Shown here in pieces: positions 1 to 8,731 of a stretch of 45,231 nucleotides of DNA. A program made the translations under genes and the position numbers. How positions within the stretch are numbered: position 1 is the stretch's first letter; every line of letters starts with the position of its first letter. The notes under the pieces were generated by a model. The model was not told the origin of the DNA. It saw nothing but the letters and a program-made list of their open reading frames with translations, and made no database searches. Origin of the DNA: Gordonia lacunae (GTDB lineage: Bacteria; Actinomycetota; Actinomycetes; Mycobacteriales; Mycobacteriaceae); the NCBI RefSeq assembly GCF_002149015.1, contig NZ_NGFO01000017.1, forward strand, positions 84,297-129,527, in the 5' to 3' direction.

Positions 1-566
1 TGGGCATTGATGTCGATCAACAACTGCGAGATGTACGCCGTACGCACCGGATCCAGACCCGAGTCCGGCTCGTCACACAGGATGATCTGCGGATCCAGCA
101 CCAACGCCCGCGCCAACCCGGCACGCTTGCGCATACCACCGGAGATCTCCCCCGGCAGCTTGTCCTCGGCACCGGTCAGACCGACCAGGTCGATCTTCTC
201 CATCACGATGTCGCGGACCTCGTTCTCCTTCTTCTTCGTGTGCTCACGAAGCGGGAACGCGATGTTGTCGAACAAACTCATCGACCCGAACAACGCACCA
301 TCCTGGAACAGCACGCCGAACAGCTTGCGGATCTCGTAGAGCTCCTTGGCCGAACACTGCGTGATATCGGTGCCATCGATGATCACCGACCCCTGCTCGG
401 GATGCAGCAGACCGATCAAGGTCTTCAGGAACACCGACTTACCGGTACCCGACGGACCGAGAAGTGCCGAGACCTCCCCCTCCGGCAGGGTCAGAGAGAC
501 ATCACGCCAAATGTTCTGCGAACCGAACGACTTGGTGAGTCCTTCGACACTGACCTCAACACCCAC
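1..566 (-). CDS. mkl: Mce transporter ATP-binding protein MceG/Mkl (3' end cut by window edge)
   Basis: ABC ATPase that energises Mce lipid importers at the cytoplasmic face of the membrane. The first 188 residues are present; the C-terminal part lies beyond base 1. Visible motifs are Walker A GPSGTGKS (residues 37-44), Q-loop Q88, signature ISGGM (141-145) and Walker B IILCDEPDSG (161-170). The GTG start at 566 follows a good ribosome site, CTGGAGG (571-577), after 5 nt. The FQDGALFGSMSLFDNI segment and the ISGGM signature fit the Mkl/MlaF branch rather than a generic importer. It lies downstream of rplL on the same strand, as mkl lies near rplJ-rplL in mycobacteria (known synteny). The 454-bp gap and strong terminator after rplL suggest separate transcription. 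Confidence 0.87.
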   Translation of the reverse strand, partial: MGVEVSVEGLTKSFGSQNIWRDVSLTLPEGEVSALLGPSGTGKSVFLKTLIGLLHPEQGSVIIDGTDITQCSAKELYEIRKLFGVLFQDGALFGSMSLFDNIAFPLREHTKKKENEVRDIVMEKIDLVGLTGAEDKLPGEISGGMRKRAGLARALVLDPQIILCDEPDSGLDPVRTAYISQLLIDINA

Positions 567-1020
567 AATTCCTCCAGACGATCGCTGCCCCCGAGGCGGC
601 CACGGTGTGACCGCGCACCAACCGGTGGCATTTGTGGTTGGGGTCACTCTAACCGACCCGACCCGCCCCACAACGCCACCTGCATGGTTCTCAGCATTGG
701 CTGCGGGGAAAGCTACCGCCGGGTAACTGCCTCCGCGACGATGACAATATCCGATGGTTCGCGGTGAGGGAAGTCGGGTCAGGACCCTCGATGTGACGGC
801 CACCGCAGACCTGGGCTCCACCTGCGGAACATCGGATCGACGGTCTGACACCCGCCGAGCGATGCGCGGCGGGTGCGGTGTCGAGGTGATGTCTGTTACT
901 GATTCGAACGAACCGAACCCCGCGTTACGGCCGTCCGGGACCGAGGGCTGTCCAGACAGCAACGAGCCCGGGACAGCATTGCTGTCCCGGGCTCGTCGAA
1001 CGCTTGCGCGAGAGTCGGTC
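567..1020. other. Gene-free interval between mkl and rplL
   Basis: 454 bases with no convincing gene. The plus-strand frames here only mirror the coding strand or have no ribosome site or recognisable protein. The interval holds the rplJL terminator at its right end and presumably the mkl promoter, which I could not place with confidence. Confidence 0.6.
947..996 (-). terminator. Terminator of the rplJ-rplL operon
   Basis: A perfect inverted repeat, ACGAGCCCGGGACAGC (962-977) and its complement (981-996), separated by 3 nt, lies 25 bp past the rplL stop on the minus strand. It is followed by a second small hairpin, GCTGTC-CA-GACAGC (947-960). There is no strong U-tract, which is common for actinobacterial terminators. 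Confidence 0.75.
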
Positions 1021-1410
1021 TTACTTGACCGAGACCTTGGCGCCGGCCTCTTCGAGCTTGGCCTTGGCGGCCTCGGCGGCCTCCTTGTCGACCTTCTCCA
1101 GCAGAGCCTTCGGAGCGCTCTCGACGAGGTCCTTGGCTTCCTTCAGGCCCAGGCCCGAGACGACCTCGCGGACGACCTTGATGACCTGGATCTTCTTGTC
1201 GCCGGCACCCTCGAGGATGACGTCGAACTCGTCCTGCTCGGCAGCGGCCTCGGCGCCACCGGCAGCCGGGGCACCGGCAGCGGCGACGGCGACCGGAGCC
1301 GCAGCGGTGACCTCGAAGACCTCTTCGAACTTCTTCACGAAATCGCTGAGCTCCAGCAGGGTCAGTTCCTTGAACTGATCGATGAGCTCGTCAGCGGTGA
1401 GCTTCGCCAT
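1021..1410 (-). CDS. rplL: 50S ribosomal protein L7/L12
   Basis: Ribosomal stalk protein that recruits translation GTPases. At 129 aa it is the usual length. It has the N-terminal dimerisation segment ([18 protein letters not shown]), an Ala/Gly/Pro-rich hinge (about residues 37-58) and the C-terminal domain with the conserved [20 protein letters not shown] surface. It starts with ATG at 1410 and ends TAA. It is co-directional with rplJ, 86 bp downstream; that spacer has a palindrome CCCCGTACGGGG (1433-1444) and a second CCCCGTACGG copy (1457-1466), possibly an mRNA structure setting the L12:L10 ratio (inference). Confidence 0.98.
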   Translation of the reverse strand: MAKLTADELIDQFKELTLLELSDFVKKFEEVFEVTAAAPVAVAAAGAPAAGGAEAAAEQDEFDVILEGAGDKKIQVIKVVREVVSGLGLKEAKDLVESAPKALLEKVDKEAAEAAKAKLEEAGAKVSVK

Positions 1411-1496
1411 GAGTGGCGTCCTTCCTGTATGTCCCCGTACGGGGCTTGGTGTTCATCCCCGTACGGTTCGGGGACTGCGGTGGTGCGGCGGGCGAC

Positions 1497-2027
1497 CTAT
1501 TCGGTCTCGCCGGCTTCGTTCTTCTTCTCCTGCAGGGCCGCGGCCAGGCGCGCCACCTGCGAAGCCGGCTGGTTGAACAGACCGGCAGCCTTTGCCAAGT
1601 TGCCCTTCATGGCACCGGCGAGCTTGGCCAGCAAGACCTCACGGGTCTCAAGGTCGGCGATCTGCTCGATCTCGGCAATGGACAGCGCGCGGCCGTCCAT
1701 GTACCCGCCCTTGATGACCAGCGCCTTGTTGTCCTTGGCGAAAGTCTTGATCGCCTTCGCGGCCACGACCGGCTCACCCTCGATGAAGGCGATGGCGGTC
1801 GGACCGGTGAACAGCTCGTCGAGCCCTTCCACGCCCGCCTCAGCAGCGGCACGCTTCACCAGGGTGTTCTTGGCGACGGAGTAGGTTGCACCCTCACCGA
1901 GGGAACGTCGCAACGTGCTGATCTGGGTGACGGACAGGCCACGGTATTCCGTGACAACCGTCGCCGTGGAGCTCTTGAACTGCTCCGCGATCTCCGCAAC
2001 TGCGGCGACCTTTTCGGACTTGGCCAT
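1497..2027 (-). CDS. rplJ: 50S ribosomal protein L10
   Basis: L10 anchors L7/L12 dimers to the ribosome and, in known systems, represses its own operon by binding the leader mRNA. The frame is open further upstream, but ATG 2027 is chosen: it has GAGGAGG about 8 nt upstream and begins [18 protein letters not shown], the typical L10 N-terminus. The result is 176 aa, normal for the family. The [14 protein letters not shown] and [13 protein letters not shown] rRNA-binding segments and the C-terminal helix for L12 binding are visible. It is the first gene of the rplJ-rplL operon. Confidence 0.97.
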   Translation of the reverse strand: MAKSEKVAAVAEIAEQFKSSTATVVTEYRGLSVTQISTLRRSLGEGATYSVAKNTLVKRAAAEAGVEGLDELFTGPTAIAFIEGEPVVAAKAIKTFAKDNKALVIKGGYMDGRALSIAEIEQIADLETREVLLAKLAGAMKGNLAKAAGLFNQPASQVARLAAALQEKKNEAGETE

Positions 2028-2094
2028 ACTTCGCCTCCTCTCCTCGTCACTATGAGTTGGTCGAGTCCAACAAGAGAGCGACGGGCATCGGGAG

Positions 2095-2170
2095 GCGATC
2101 GAGGGCGGAGATGACAAACGCCCCGGCACACAGGCACGGGGCGTGAACGCACACACTGTTCGTGTGGAGC
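2095..2170 (-). promoter_or_regulatory. rplJ 5' leader with hairpins (L10-leader-like)
   Basis: About 90-140 nt upstream of rplJ on the minus strand are two inverted repeats. One is ACGCCCC/GGGGCGT (2118-2144), followed on the minus strand by TTTGTC. The other is CACAC/GTGTG (2152-2166). Position and structure fit an autoregulated L10 leader or attenuator. Identity is inferred, not proven by a covariance match. Confidence 0.45.
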
Positions 2171-2292
2171 GACATTCCTCGTTCATCCTGCGTGGGCCGG
2201 CGACCTCGTCGCGCCTTCGTCCGGGAGATCCCGACGACCAACGGTCTCTGGTTGAACCGATACGACACACGGGTGTGCATCACATCGACGAC

Positions 2293-2298
2293 TAGGCT
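2293..2298 (+). promoter_or_regulatory. Candidate -10 box for a leaderless GH76 transcript
   Basis: TAGGCT ends 8 nt before the GTG at 2307 and there is no ribosome site. This matches the TANNNT-N6-8-RTG pattern repeated elsewhere in the window. Confidence 0.4.
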
Positions 2299-2306
2299 AC
2301 GCGGAC

Positions 2307-3494
2307 GTGGACGAACAATCCAAATCGCCGGACCCGCGCGACCCGAACGGCCGCGCGGCGGTCGCCGCGAGCGCCATCTGCGACCGGCATCTCCAGCGGG
2401 CCTTCTGGCTGCCGGGCACACGTGCCGGAGCAGTCGCCTGGCCCATCGGTCGCGTCCAGGCCCAGTTCGGATCCTGGCATTACTGGTGGCAGGCGCATCT
2501 CGTCGACCTGCTGGTCGACGCCGCGATCCACCGAGTGGGCGCCGACCGTTCCTTCGACCCCGACGTCGCCGACGACGTCAATCGGCTGCTGCGCGGCATC
2601 CGGATCCGCAACGGCGGCCGCTGGACCAACAACTACTACGACGACATGGCGTGGCTCGGACTGGCCATCGAACGCGCCGACCGCCACCTGCACCTCGACC
2701 ATGCGGGCGGACTCCGCACCCTCGCCGGTCAGATGCTCGACGCCTGGGTACCCGCCGACGGCGGTGGGATCCCCTGGCGGAAGGCGGATCAGTTCTTCAA
2801 CGCGCCGGCCAACGGGCCGGCCGCGATCCTGCTGGCCCGCACCGGCCACGTCGAACGCGCCGTGGCGATGTGCGACTGGATGGACGCCAACCTCATCGAT
2901 CCCGACACCCACCTGGTCATCGACGGCCTCAAGAAGCTCCCCGACGGTTCGCTGAAGCCCGAGACCGGCACCTATACCTACTGTCAGGGCGTCGTGCTCG
3001 GCGCCGAACTGGAGGCATTACGCGTCACCGGAGACCACCGGCATCTCGACCGGTTGACCCGCCTCCTCGGCGCTGTCGAACGCCACTCCTGCACCGACGG
3101 GGTGATCAACGGCGGGGGTGGTGGCGACGGCGGCCTCTTCCACGGCGTGCTGGCCCGTTACCTGGCACTCGTCGCCACCGACCTGCCCGACGTCGACGGT
3201 TCGGATGCCCTGCGGGAGCGCGCCGCACGGATCGTGACCCGGAGCGCCGACGCCGCGTGGGCCCATCGCCGCGAGGTCGCCGGTCACACGGTCTTCTCCA
3301 GCGACTGGCGCCGACAGGCCGTGATCCCCACCGACGCAGGCGCAAAGGCCCAGTTCGTGGCAGGTGCGGTCAACCCCTCGGAGATCCCGGAGCGAGACCT
3401 GTCGGTCCAGCTGTCGGCGTGGATGGTGCTCGAGGCGGCCGCCGCCATCGACCTGGGTTTACCGGAATGTGACCAGGAACACACTCGCCCATGA
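2307..3494 (+). CDS. Glycoside hydrolase family 76-like protein (putative alpha-1,6-mannanase)
   Basis: A 395-aa protein resembling GH76 (alpha/alpha)6-barrel enzymes, which cleave alpha-1,6-mannan. The key sign is NNYYDDMAWLGLA, with paired acidic residues D112-D113 as in the GH76 catalytic DD motif. Further support comes from Trp-rich segments (FGSWHYWWQAH near residue 55, GGIPWR near 150) and YTYCQGVVLGA. No signal peptide is visible, so a cytoplasmic role or non-classical export is possible. In a mycolate actinobacterium the natural mannan substrates would be lipoarabinomannan-type glycans (inference). The GTG start lacks a ribosome site and sits 8 nt after TAGGCT, suggesting a leaderless mRNA. 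It is divergent from rplJ. Confidence 0.72.
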   Translation: MDEQSKSPDPRDPNGRAAVAASAICDRHLQRAFWLPGTRAGAVAWPIGRVQAQFGSWHYWWQAHLVDLLVDAAIHRVGADRSFDPDVADDVNRLLRGIRIRNGGRWTNNYYDDMAWLGLAIERADRHLHLDHAGGLRTLAGQMLDAWVPADGGGIPWRKADQFFNAPANGPAAILLARTGHVERAVAMCDWMDANLIDPDTHLVIDGLKKLPDGSLKPETGTYTYCQGVVLGAELEALRVTGDHRHLDRLTRLLGAVERHSCTDGVINGGGGGDGGLFHGVLARYLALVATDLPDVDGSDALRERAARIVTRSADAAWAHRREVAGHTVFSSDWRRQAVIPTDAGAKAQFVAGAVNPSEIPERDLSVQLSAWMVLEAAAAIDLGLPECDQEHTRP

Positions 3495-3614
3495 CCAAAA
3501 GACGCCACCTCGTTAGCCATCCGATACCGGCGCTGAGTTATCCTTCAGCAAAAGCGTGAAGTGACCTGGACCACACTGTAATCCGCAGCCAGCGGACGGG
3601 CCGGGAAGCAAGCG

Positions 3615-3636
3615 ACCGACACGACGGGGTGTCGGT
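3615..3636 (+). promoter_or_regulatory. Inverted repeat in the GH76-CocE gap (hairpin or operator)
   Basis: ACCGACAC (3615-3622) and GTGTCGGT (3629-3636) are separated by 6 nt, about 70 bp before the CocE-type gene. It could be a regulator site for that gene or a weak terminator of the upstream one. There is no U-tract. The rest of the 214-bp gap shows nothing else. Confidence 0.35.
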
Positions 3637-3708
3637 GTCCACCCGGCCGTCTCGATCCGTGCAACAACCCGCGGGTGCGTCACCTCATCCCAGGCAGGGT
3701 GATGCACC

Positions 3709-5736
3709 ATGACGTACCAGCTGGATCCCACACAGTCGCGTGCACGCGTCGTTCCGTCGACGCGGACCCGAACCACCGGTGCGCCGCATTTCGGCACCCT
3801 CCCCCTCGGCGATCCCACCGGCGGCGCCGACGGCATCCGCTGGCGCGAGCAGGTCGACGGCAAGCAGCTCTACCCGCGCGTCGTCATCGATCGCAACGTC
3901 TCCATCACCATGAGTGACGGCGTGGTCCTGCGTGCCACCGTCATCCGTCCCGCCAACCGGTTCGGGCAGACGATCCTCACGCCCTACCCCGCGGTCATCA
4001 ACATCAACCCGTACAACCGCGCGGCCATCGACTTCATCGACCAGACGCTGCACGCCCCGGTCCTCGGCAAGGCGCTGCACACGGCGTCCCGGTCGCTCGA
4101 CGCGACGGGCACCGCGCTCGAGGGCCTCACGACGCTGACGCAGACGCTGTCGGGTGGCGTCTTCGACGTCTTCGGCATCAACCGCAACCTGGTACGCAGC
4201 GGGTACGTGCAGGTCGTCGTCGACGTCCGCGGAACCGGAGCGAGCCTGGGCAAGTGGCAGATCCTCGGCCCTCGAGAGCAGCAGGACTCGGTGGAGGTCA
4301 TCGACTGGGTGACCGAGCAGGAGTGGTGCGACGGGACCGTCGGGATGGCCGGCTGGTCGTACTCGGCCATCAACTCGCTGCAGGCTGCCGACAAGCGGCC
4401 CGCTGCCCTCAAGGCCGTTTTCGCCGTCGAGGGCTGCGATGACCTGGTGCGCGACATCTACATCACGGGCGGCATGCCGTCGGCCTTCATCCCGGTGTGG
4501 CTCTCCGCGGTCAACATGCTCAAGTGGGTTCCCAACCCCGCCAACGTGATCCGTGACCTCGTGCGCGGTGACGCGGTGCGCTGGGCCATCGACCGGGTGA
4601 AGTCCCCGGCCACCGAGATCCCCTCGCTGCTGTGGGGATTCCTCACCGCACGCGATCCGCGCATCTTCGACGACCCGTACTTCGACGACCGCGATCCGGT
4701 CGTCGACCGCATCGAGGCACCCACCTTCACCGTCGGAGCGTGGCATGATCTGTTCGGCCGCAGTGCAACCGGGGTGTACGAGCGCCTGCAGATGGAGCCG
4801 GGACGCAAGCAGATGATCGTCGGCGACGGCTACCACCTCGACGTCGGTTCGGGGTACGGCGGGCAGTTCGCCCCGCCTCGCCTGGACGTCCTGGAACGCG
4901 CGTGGTTCGACCGCTGGCTCAAGGGCCACCGCAACGGGATCGAGTATTACGGGCCGGTCACCATGCTGCAGCAGGGCGGTGCGTGGACGGCGGGCCAGAG
5001 CTTCCCCCGCGCGGGGGTGGCGCCGACGCGTCTCTATCTGACCGCCGAATCGTCGTCGACCGCCGACCATTGCGTCCACGACGGATCACTGAGCAGCACT
5101 CCCGCACAGGGTGTTTCGTCCTTGCACGTGCGCCCGGACAGCCGCGGTCTCCGCTCCCGCGACATGACCCAGGTGACCGCGGGGGCGACGCTGGCCCTCG
5201 GCGCGGACTTCGCCCGGGACGCGCGATATCAGGAGCGCGGCGCATTGTCGTTCACCACGGAGCCGGTCGGCGAGGCCACCCCCATCAGCGGCGCGATGAA
5301 CCTGCGTCTCAACGTCGCCACCACGGCACACGAAGCCGTCTGGGCGGTGACCGTGAACGACGTCGCACCCGACGGCACGTCGGTCGTCCTGACCAACGGT
5401 GCGCTGTCGGCGTCGAATCGCGCACTGGACCAGTCGAAGTCGACGTACGCCGAGGACGGCAGCCTGCTCTCGGCGCACCACTACCTGTCCCGCAAGCGCA
5501 AGCTGCCCGTACCCGCCGACGAGGCGCTCCGCATCGACGTCGATCTCGTCCCCACCGACGCGGTCCTCCAGCCGGGCCATCGGCTTCGGGTCGATGTCTA
5601 CGCGGCGAGCCTGCCGCGCTACCTGACCCTGGTGCCCGACCTCATCAAGGCGCGCGGGCGCCGTCATCAGCGCCTGGTCCTCGACCCCGACCACCCGAGC
5701 CACCTGACGCTGCTGGCCGGCGACGGGCTGCGCTGA
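3709..5736 (+). CDS. CocE/NonD family hydrolase (X-Pro dipeptidyl-peptidase-like)
   Basis: A 675-aa serine hydrolase of the CocE/NonD (S15-like) family, which cleaves ester or amide bonds. The alpha/beta-hydrolase domain carries GMAGWSYSA with the likely nucleophile S217, preceded by the conserved VVVDVRGTGASLG segment. A candidate catalytic His is in MIVGDGYHLDVG. The C-terminal third is the beta-sandwich domain typical of S15 enzymes, with EALRIDVDLVPTDAVLQPGH and RLRVDVYAASLPRY. It is somewhat longer than typical CocE (about 570-600 aa), with extra N-terminal sequence. ATG 3709 follows AGGGTG at about 7 nt. The substrate is unknown. It is co-directional with the AmiC-like gene, so a role in amide or ester catabolism is possible but unproven. 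Confidence 0.8.
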   Translation: MTYQLDPTQSRARVVPSTRTRTTGAPHFGTLPLGDPTGGADGIRWREQVDGKQLYPRVVIDRNVSITMSDGVVLRATVIRPANRFGQTILTPYPAVININPYNRAAIDFIDQTLHAPVLGKALHTASRSLDATGTALEGLTTLTQTLSGGVFDVFGINRNLVRSGYVQVVVDVRGTGASLGKWQILGPREQQDSVEVIDWVTEQEWCDGTVGMAGWSYSAINSLQAADKRPAALKAVFAVEGCDDLVRDIYITGGMPSAFIPVWLSAVNMLKWVPNPANVIRDLVRGDAVRWAIDRVKSPATEIPSLLWGFLTARDPRIFDDPYFDDRDPVVDRIEAPTFTVGAWHDLFGRSATGVYERLQMEPGRKQMIVGDGYHLDVGSGYGGQFAPPRLDVLERAWFDRWLKGHRNGIEYYGPVTMLQQGGAWTAGQSFPRAGVAPTRLYLTAESSSTADHCVHDGSLSSTPAQGVSSLHVRPDSRGLRSRDMTQVTAGATLALGADFARDARYQERGALSFTTEPVGEATPISGAMNLRLNVATTAHEAVWAVTVNDVAPDGTSVVLTNGALSASNRALDQSKSTYAEDGSLLSAHHYLSRKRKLPVPADEALRIDVDLVPTDAVLQPGHRLRVDVYAASLPRYLTLVPDLIKARGRRHQRLVLDPDHPSHLTLLAGDGLR

Positions 5737-5774
5737 GGTCGTTCGCCGGACAAGCCGAGGGGCGCCCCAGCTGG

Positions 5775-5780
5775 CATAGT
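5775..5780 (+). promoter_or_regulatory. Candidate -10 box for the short upstream ORF and AmiC-like gene
   Basis: CATAGT is followed by 7 nt and then ATG 5788. This is the spacing expected for a transcript that begins at the start codon of the 11-codon upstream ORF. Confidence 0.4.
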
Positions 5781-5787
5781 GGCTGCC

Positions 5788-5823
5788 ATGCACACGGATC
5801 GCGCGGACCGGGGACCGACGTGA
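5788..5823 (+). CDS. Eleven-residue upstream ORF overlapping the AmiC-like start
   Basis: ATG 5788 encodes MHTDRADRGPT and stops at TGA 5821-5823, so its stop overlaps the GTG start (5820) of the next gene as GTGA. A -10-like CATAGT lies exactly 7 nt upstream. The layout suggests a leaderless upstream ORF that delivers ribosomes to the next start by coupling. It is too short for homology to help; function is inferred from geometry only. Confidence 0.35.
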   Translation: MHTDRADRGPT

Positions 5824-6950
5824 GACTCGGCATGCTCTATTCGCTGTCGGGCACCCAGGCGGAGATGGAGCAGTCGATCCTGGACGGGGCGATGCTCGCG
5901 GTCCACCAGATCAACTCGCGCGGTGGCGTTCTGGGCTCGCACGTGCAGGTCGCGATCTACGACGACCACTCCGAGGTGTCGTCGACCGCCCGCGGGGTGG
6001 ATCATCTGTGCACCACCGAGAACGTCGACGCCATCGTCGGTGGGTACACCTCGGCGGCCCGCCTCGCGCTGACCCCGGCCATCCACGCGAACGCCTCGTT
6101 GCTGATGTACCCCACCTACTTCGAGGGTGAGGAGACCGACTCGCGGATCTTCTACTGCGGGGCCGCGCCCAACCAGTACGTCGCCGACTATCTCGCCTGG
6201 GTCGCCAACACTCTCGGCCGGCGCGTGTACGTCGTCGGCTCGGACTACATCTATCCGCGGGTCCTGGCCGAGGCCATCCGCCGACTCGCCGGGAGCCTCG
6301 GGATCGAGATCGTCGGCGACCGTTATGCACCCCTCGGCGAGACCAGGTTCGAATCGATCGTCGACGACATCGGACGCGTGCGACCCGACGTGGTGGTCTG
6401 CAATCTCGTCGGCGCCGACTCGACGGCGGCCTTCTACACCCAGTACCACCTCGGCGGATTGACCCCGGACACGATGCCGATCGCGGCGACCGTCACCACC
6501 GAGCTGGACCTGGCCCACATGCCGACCGCGGTCAGCGACGGTCACTACATGGTCGCGACCTACTTCGCCGAGCTGTCGTCGCCGGTGAACGACACGTTCC
6601 GGCGTGAGCTGGCCGACGTGCGGGGCCAGCGCTGGAGTCACGCCGCCCAGGTCGGGGCGTTCAATGCGGTGCACGCGCTCGCGCTGGCCGCCGAGCAGGC
6701 CCGGTCCCTCGACGTCGACGCCCTGTCCCGCGCCCTGATCGGCATCCGCTTCGAGGACAATCCCGAGGGCGCGCCGTTCTACTTCCGCGCCAACCACTAC
6801 AGCTCGCATCCGTCCTATGTCGGTCGCGCCGCGGGTGGCAGGTACGAGGTGATCGCCGACTTCGCCGCACGCCAGCCCGATCCGTGGTGGTCAGGGAGTC
6901 GGCCGCCGGCTCCGGTCCCCCCGTCCGCGGGACGTCTCGCCGACGCATAG
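5820..6950 (+). CDS. AmiC-like amide-sensor / substrate-binding-fold protein, no signal peptide
   Basis: A 376-aa type I periplasmic-binding fold. It resembles AmiC, the cytoplasmic amide sensor of Pseudomonas, and UrtA-type urea-binding proteins: MLYSLSGTQAEMEQSILDGA near the start, then MYPTYFEGEE, GAAPNQY, VVGSDYIYPR and NHYSSHPSYVG. Translation begins directly at the first beta strand, with no signal peptide or lipobox. No permease or ATPase for a branched-chain-type importer lies nearby. A cytoplasmic ligand sensor is therefore more likely than a transporter subunit (inference). GTG 5820 is chosen because it gives the family N-terminus and overlaps the upstream short ORF. The 3' end overlaps the convergent pucR-like gene by 60 bp. 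No AmiR/ANTAR partner is visible; the adjacent PucR protein is the plausible partner. Confidence 0.78.
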   Translation: MRLGMLYSLSGTQAEMEQSILDGAMLAVHQINSRGGVLGSHVQVAIYDDHSEVSSTARGVDHLCTTENVDAIVGGYTSAARLALTPAIHANASLLMYPTYFEGEETDSRIFYCGAAPNQYVADYLAWVANTLGRRVYVVGSDYIYPRVLAEAIRRLAGSLGIEIVGDRYAPLGETRFESIVDDIGRVRPDVVVCNLVGADSTAAFYTQYHLGGLTPDTMPIAATVTTELDLAHMPTAVSDGHYMVATYFAELSSPVNDTFRRELADVRGQRWSHAAQVGAFNAVHALALAAEQARSLDVDALSRALIGIRFEDNPEGAPFYFRANHYSSHPSYVGRAAGGRYEVIADFAARQPDPWWSGSRPPAPVPPSAGRLADA

Positions 6951-8423
6951 GGCCAGGTAGTAGTCGGTGCGATCGACCATCGACTGCAATCCGCGTCCGG
7001 TCAGCTTCTCGATGCGCGACAGGCGATATCGCAGCGTGTTGATGTGGATGCCCAGTTCGTTGGCCGTCGCGCCGGAATGGCAGTCGAGCGCGAAGAACGT
7101 GCTGAGGGTCGACACGTAGCTCGTGTCCTTCTCCCGGTCATAGGCGAGGACGGGGTCGAGCAACGAACGGCGCAGCTCCGCCGACCGTTCCGGATCACCG
7201 GCCAGCAACGTCGCGGCGAGCGGCACCGGAAGAGCGATCGCGGCCGGCGACTCGTCGTCGGCACGGGAGTTGCGCTCGGCCATCTGCCGCGCGTTGATGA
7301 GCCCCCTGGTCAGGTCGTCGCTGCTCCGGATGACGTACGAGCTGCCGCCGACGGCGAGCTCGGCATGCCGGGCGACGAAGACGTCGGTGAACACCTGCAG
7401 GTGTGCGTCGAAGTCGCGTCCCGCCGGTGGCACCGAGTCCTTCTCCGTGCCGGTCTTGATCAGCGCGTAGGCCACCGAGTCGTGTGCTGCCGCAACGGCT
7501 GCCAGCCCGGCGCAGGCACCCAGGTCGTGGAGGGCGTCGACGACCCGCGCCGACGAGGTGTCGCTGTGCGGACCGATGATCACCGCCACCGAGTGGACGC
7601 GATCGCCTGGCCCGTAACCGAAGGACCCCACCCACGAGTCCATCGCCGACGACGGGATCCGCGCCTCGATCAGCTCGCGGACGAGGGCTCCCTCCAACGG
7701 CCTGCGCATCGTGCGGTTCACCCGCAACAGGTGAGCGTCGGCGTCGGCATCGTTCGCGAGTTTGCGGACCCGGGTCGATTCGAGAGGGCGACGGCGCGGG
7801 TTCGAGAGCACCAGCGCCGCACCGGACCTCGGCAGGGTGATGTGCAGGGCCGCCGCGGTTCCGCCGATCGCATGCAGGACGGCGGGCGTCAACGCGGTGG
7901 CCTTCCGCAGGAGATCGGCGTCGACGGCCGCCGACGATGCCGTGAGGACCGCGCCGTCGAGGAGTACCGCCCCGCTGATGCCCGAGGTGCGATGGAACGC
8001 TCCGAGGGACGCAAGAATCGAGGCTACCGGGCCGGATTCGCCGACGGTGTCGTCGACGACGGCATGCGGCGCGACGATCATCTCGACGTCGCGGAACGTC
8101 TTCGTCCTGGGGAGCATGTAGATCGGCACACCGTGGCTCACGCACGCCGACACGAACTCGGCGGACAGATTGTCGTCGTCCGTGTCCACCACCACGGCGG
8201 CCGCAGCGCACTGCCGCAGGGCCGCCGCGAACACCTCCGGCGCTCCCGCCGCCGGCCATCCCGTGGACCCCATGTGCACGATGTCGCCCGCGCCGACGTC
8301 CGCGGGTTCGATCCGGCCGACCTCGCAGGTGCCGGACACCTCCATGTGTCGCGTCCGCCCGGCGGCCCCCGGGGTGACCGACAGCAGCCCCACGCCGATG
8401 ACGACGTCGCCCACGGTCGCCAT
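6891..8423 (-). CDS. PucR family transcriptional regulator
   Basis: A 510-aa regulator with an N-terminal PucR ligand domain (about residues 1-130, TVGDVVIGVGLLSVTPGAAG). A CdaR/GGDEF-like middle follows, with a C-terminal PucR helix-turn-helix in NELGIHINTLRYRLSRIEKL and TDYYLALCV near the end. This class usually controls purine, allantoin, hydantoin or amide catabolic genes. The ATG start has GAGGAGG 7 nt upstream. It is divergent from hyuA across a 308-bp interval, so it is the likely activator of hyuAB and the permease. Its 3' end overlaps the AmiC-like gene by 60 bp in convergent orientation. Confidence 0.9.
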   Translation of the reverse strand: MATVGDVVIGVGLLSVTPGAAGRTRHMEVSGTCEVGRIEPADVGAGDIVHMGSTGWPAAGAPEVFAAALRQCAAAAVVVDTDDDNLSAEFVSACVSHGVPIYMLPRTKTFRDVEMIVAPHAVVDDTVGESGPVASILASLGAFHRTSGISGAVLLDGAVLTASSAAVDADLLRKATALTPAVLHAIGGTAAALHITLPRSGAALVLSNPRRRPLESTRVRKLANDADADAHLLRVNRTMRRPLEGALVRELIEARIPSSAMDSWVGSFGYGPGDRVHSVAVIIGPHSDTSSARVVDALHDLGACAGLAAVAAAHDSVAYALIKTGTEKDSVPPAGRDFDAHLQVFTDVFVARHAELAVGGSSYVIRSSDDLTRGLINARQMAERNSRADDESPAAIALPVPLAATLLAGDPERSAELRRSLLDPVLAYDREKDTSYVSTLSTFFALDCHSGATANELGIHINTLRYRLSRIEKLTGRGLQSMVDRTDYYLALCVGETSRGRGDRSRRPTP

Positions 8424-8731
8424 CCCATCGCCTCCTCGCCGTCACCGGTACTCGTCGATTATCGGTGCTCGCAGTCGTTCTCACCACCCGACCGGGCACC
8501 ATCGTTGTTGTTTCCGTTGTGTGACATCGCGTTTCCGGTCCATGTCGGACACATCCGCGTTACGCGGCGGGATCAACGGTTTGTGCAGGTCGGACGCTCC
8601 CGGCCGGCTCGCCGCGTGCGAACGTCCAGCCCTGCGCACCGCACCACTGGCTGCTGAGCCAATTGTTCGACGGCGCCGCGCCGGGTTTCGTGATGAGCGT
8701 CCCGAGACCGCTGAGCCACGAGGAAGTACCC
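8424..8731. promoter_or_regulatory. Divergent pucR-hyuA control region with candidate operators
   Basis: A 308-bp gene-free interval. It contains the palindrome CCGCGT-T-ACGCGG (8555-8567) and an imperfect inverted pair GTGTGACAT (8519-8527) / ATGTCGGACAC (8542-8552). Both lie between the divergent starts and could bind the PucR protein. No clear -35/-10 pair was identified. Confidence 0.4.

Noticed and set aside
754..1884. A 376-aa plus-strand frame across rplL
   Set aside because: It runs antisense through rplL and into rplJ, which are certain genes on the other strand.
3685..5079. A 464-aa minus-strand open frame
   Set aside because: Antisense of the CocE-type gene; GC-rich codon shadow without recognisable domains.
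5820..6950. AmiC-like protein as the binding subunit of a urea or amino-acid ABC importer
   Set aside because: No signal peptide, and no permease or ATPase genes nearby; kept as sensor-type with the alternative stated.
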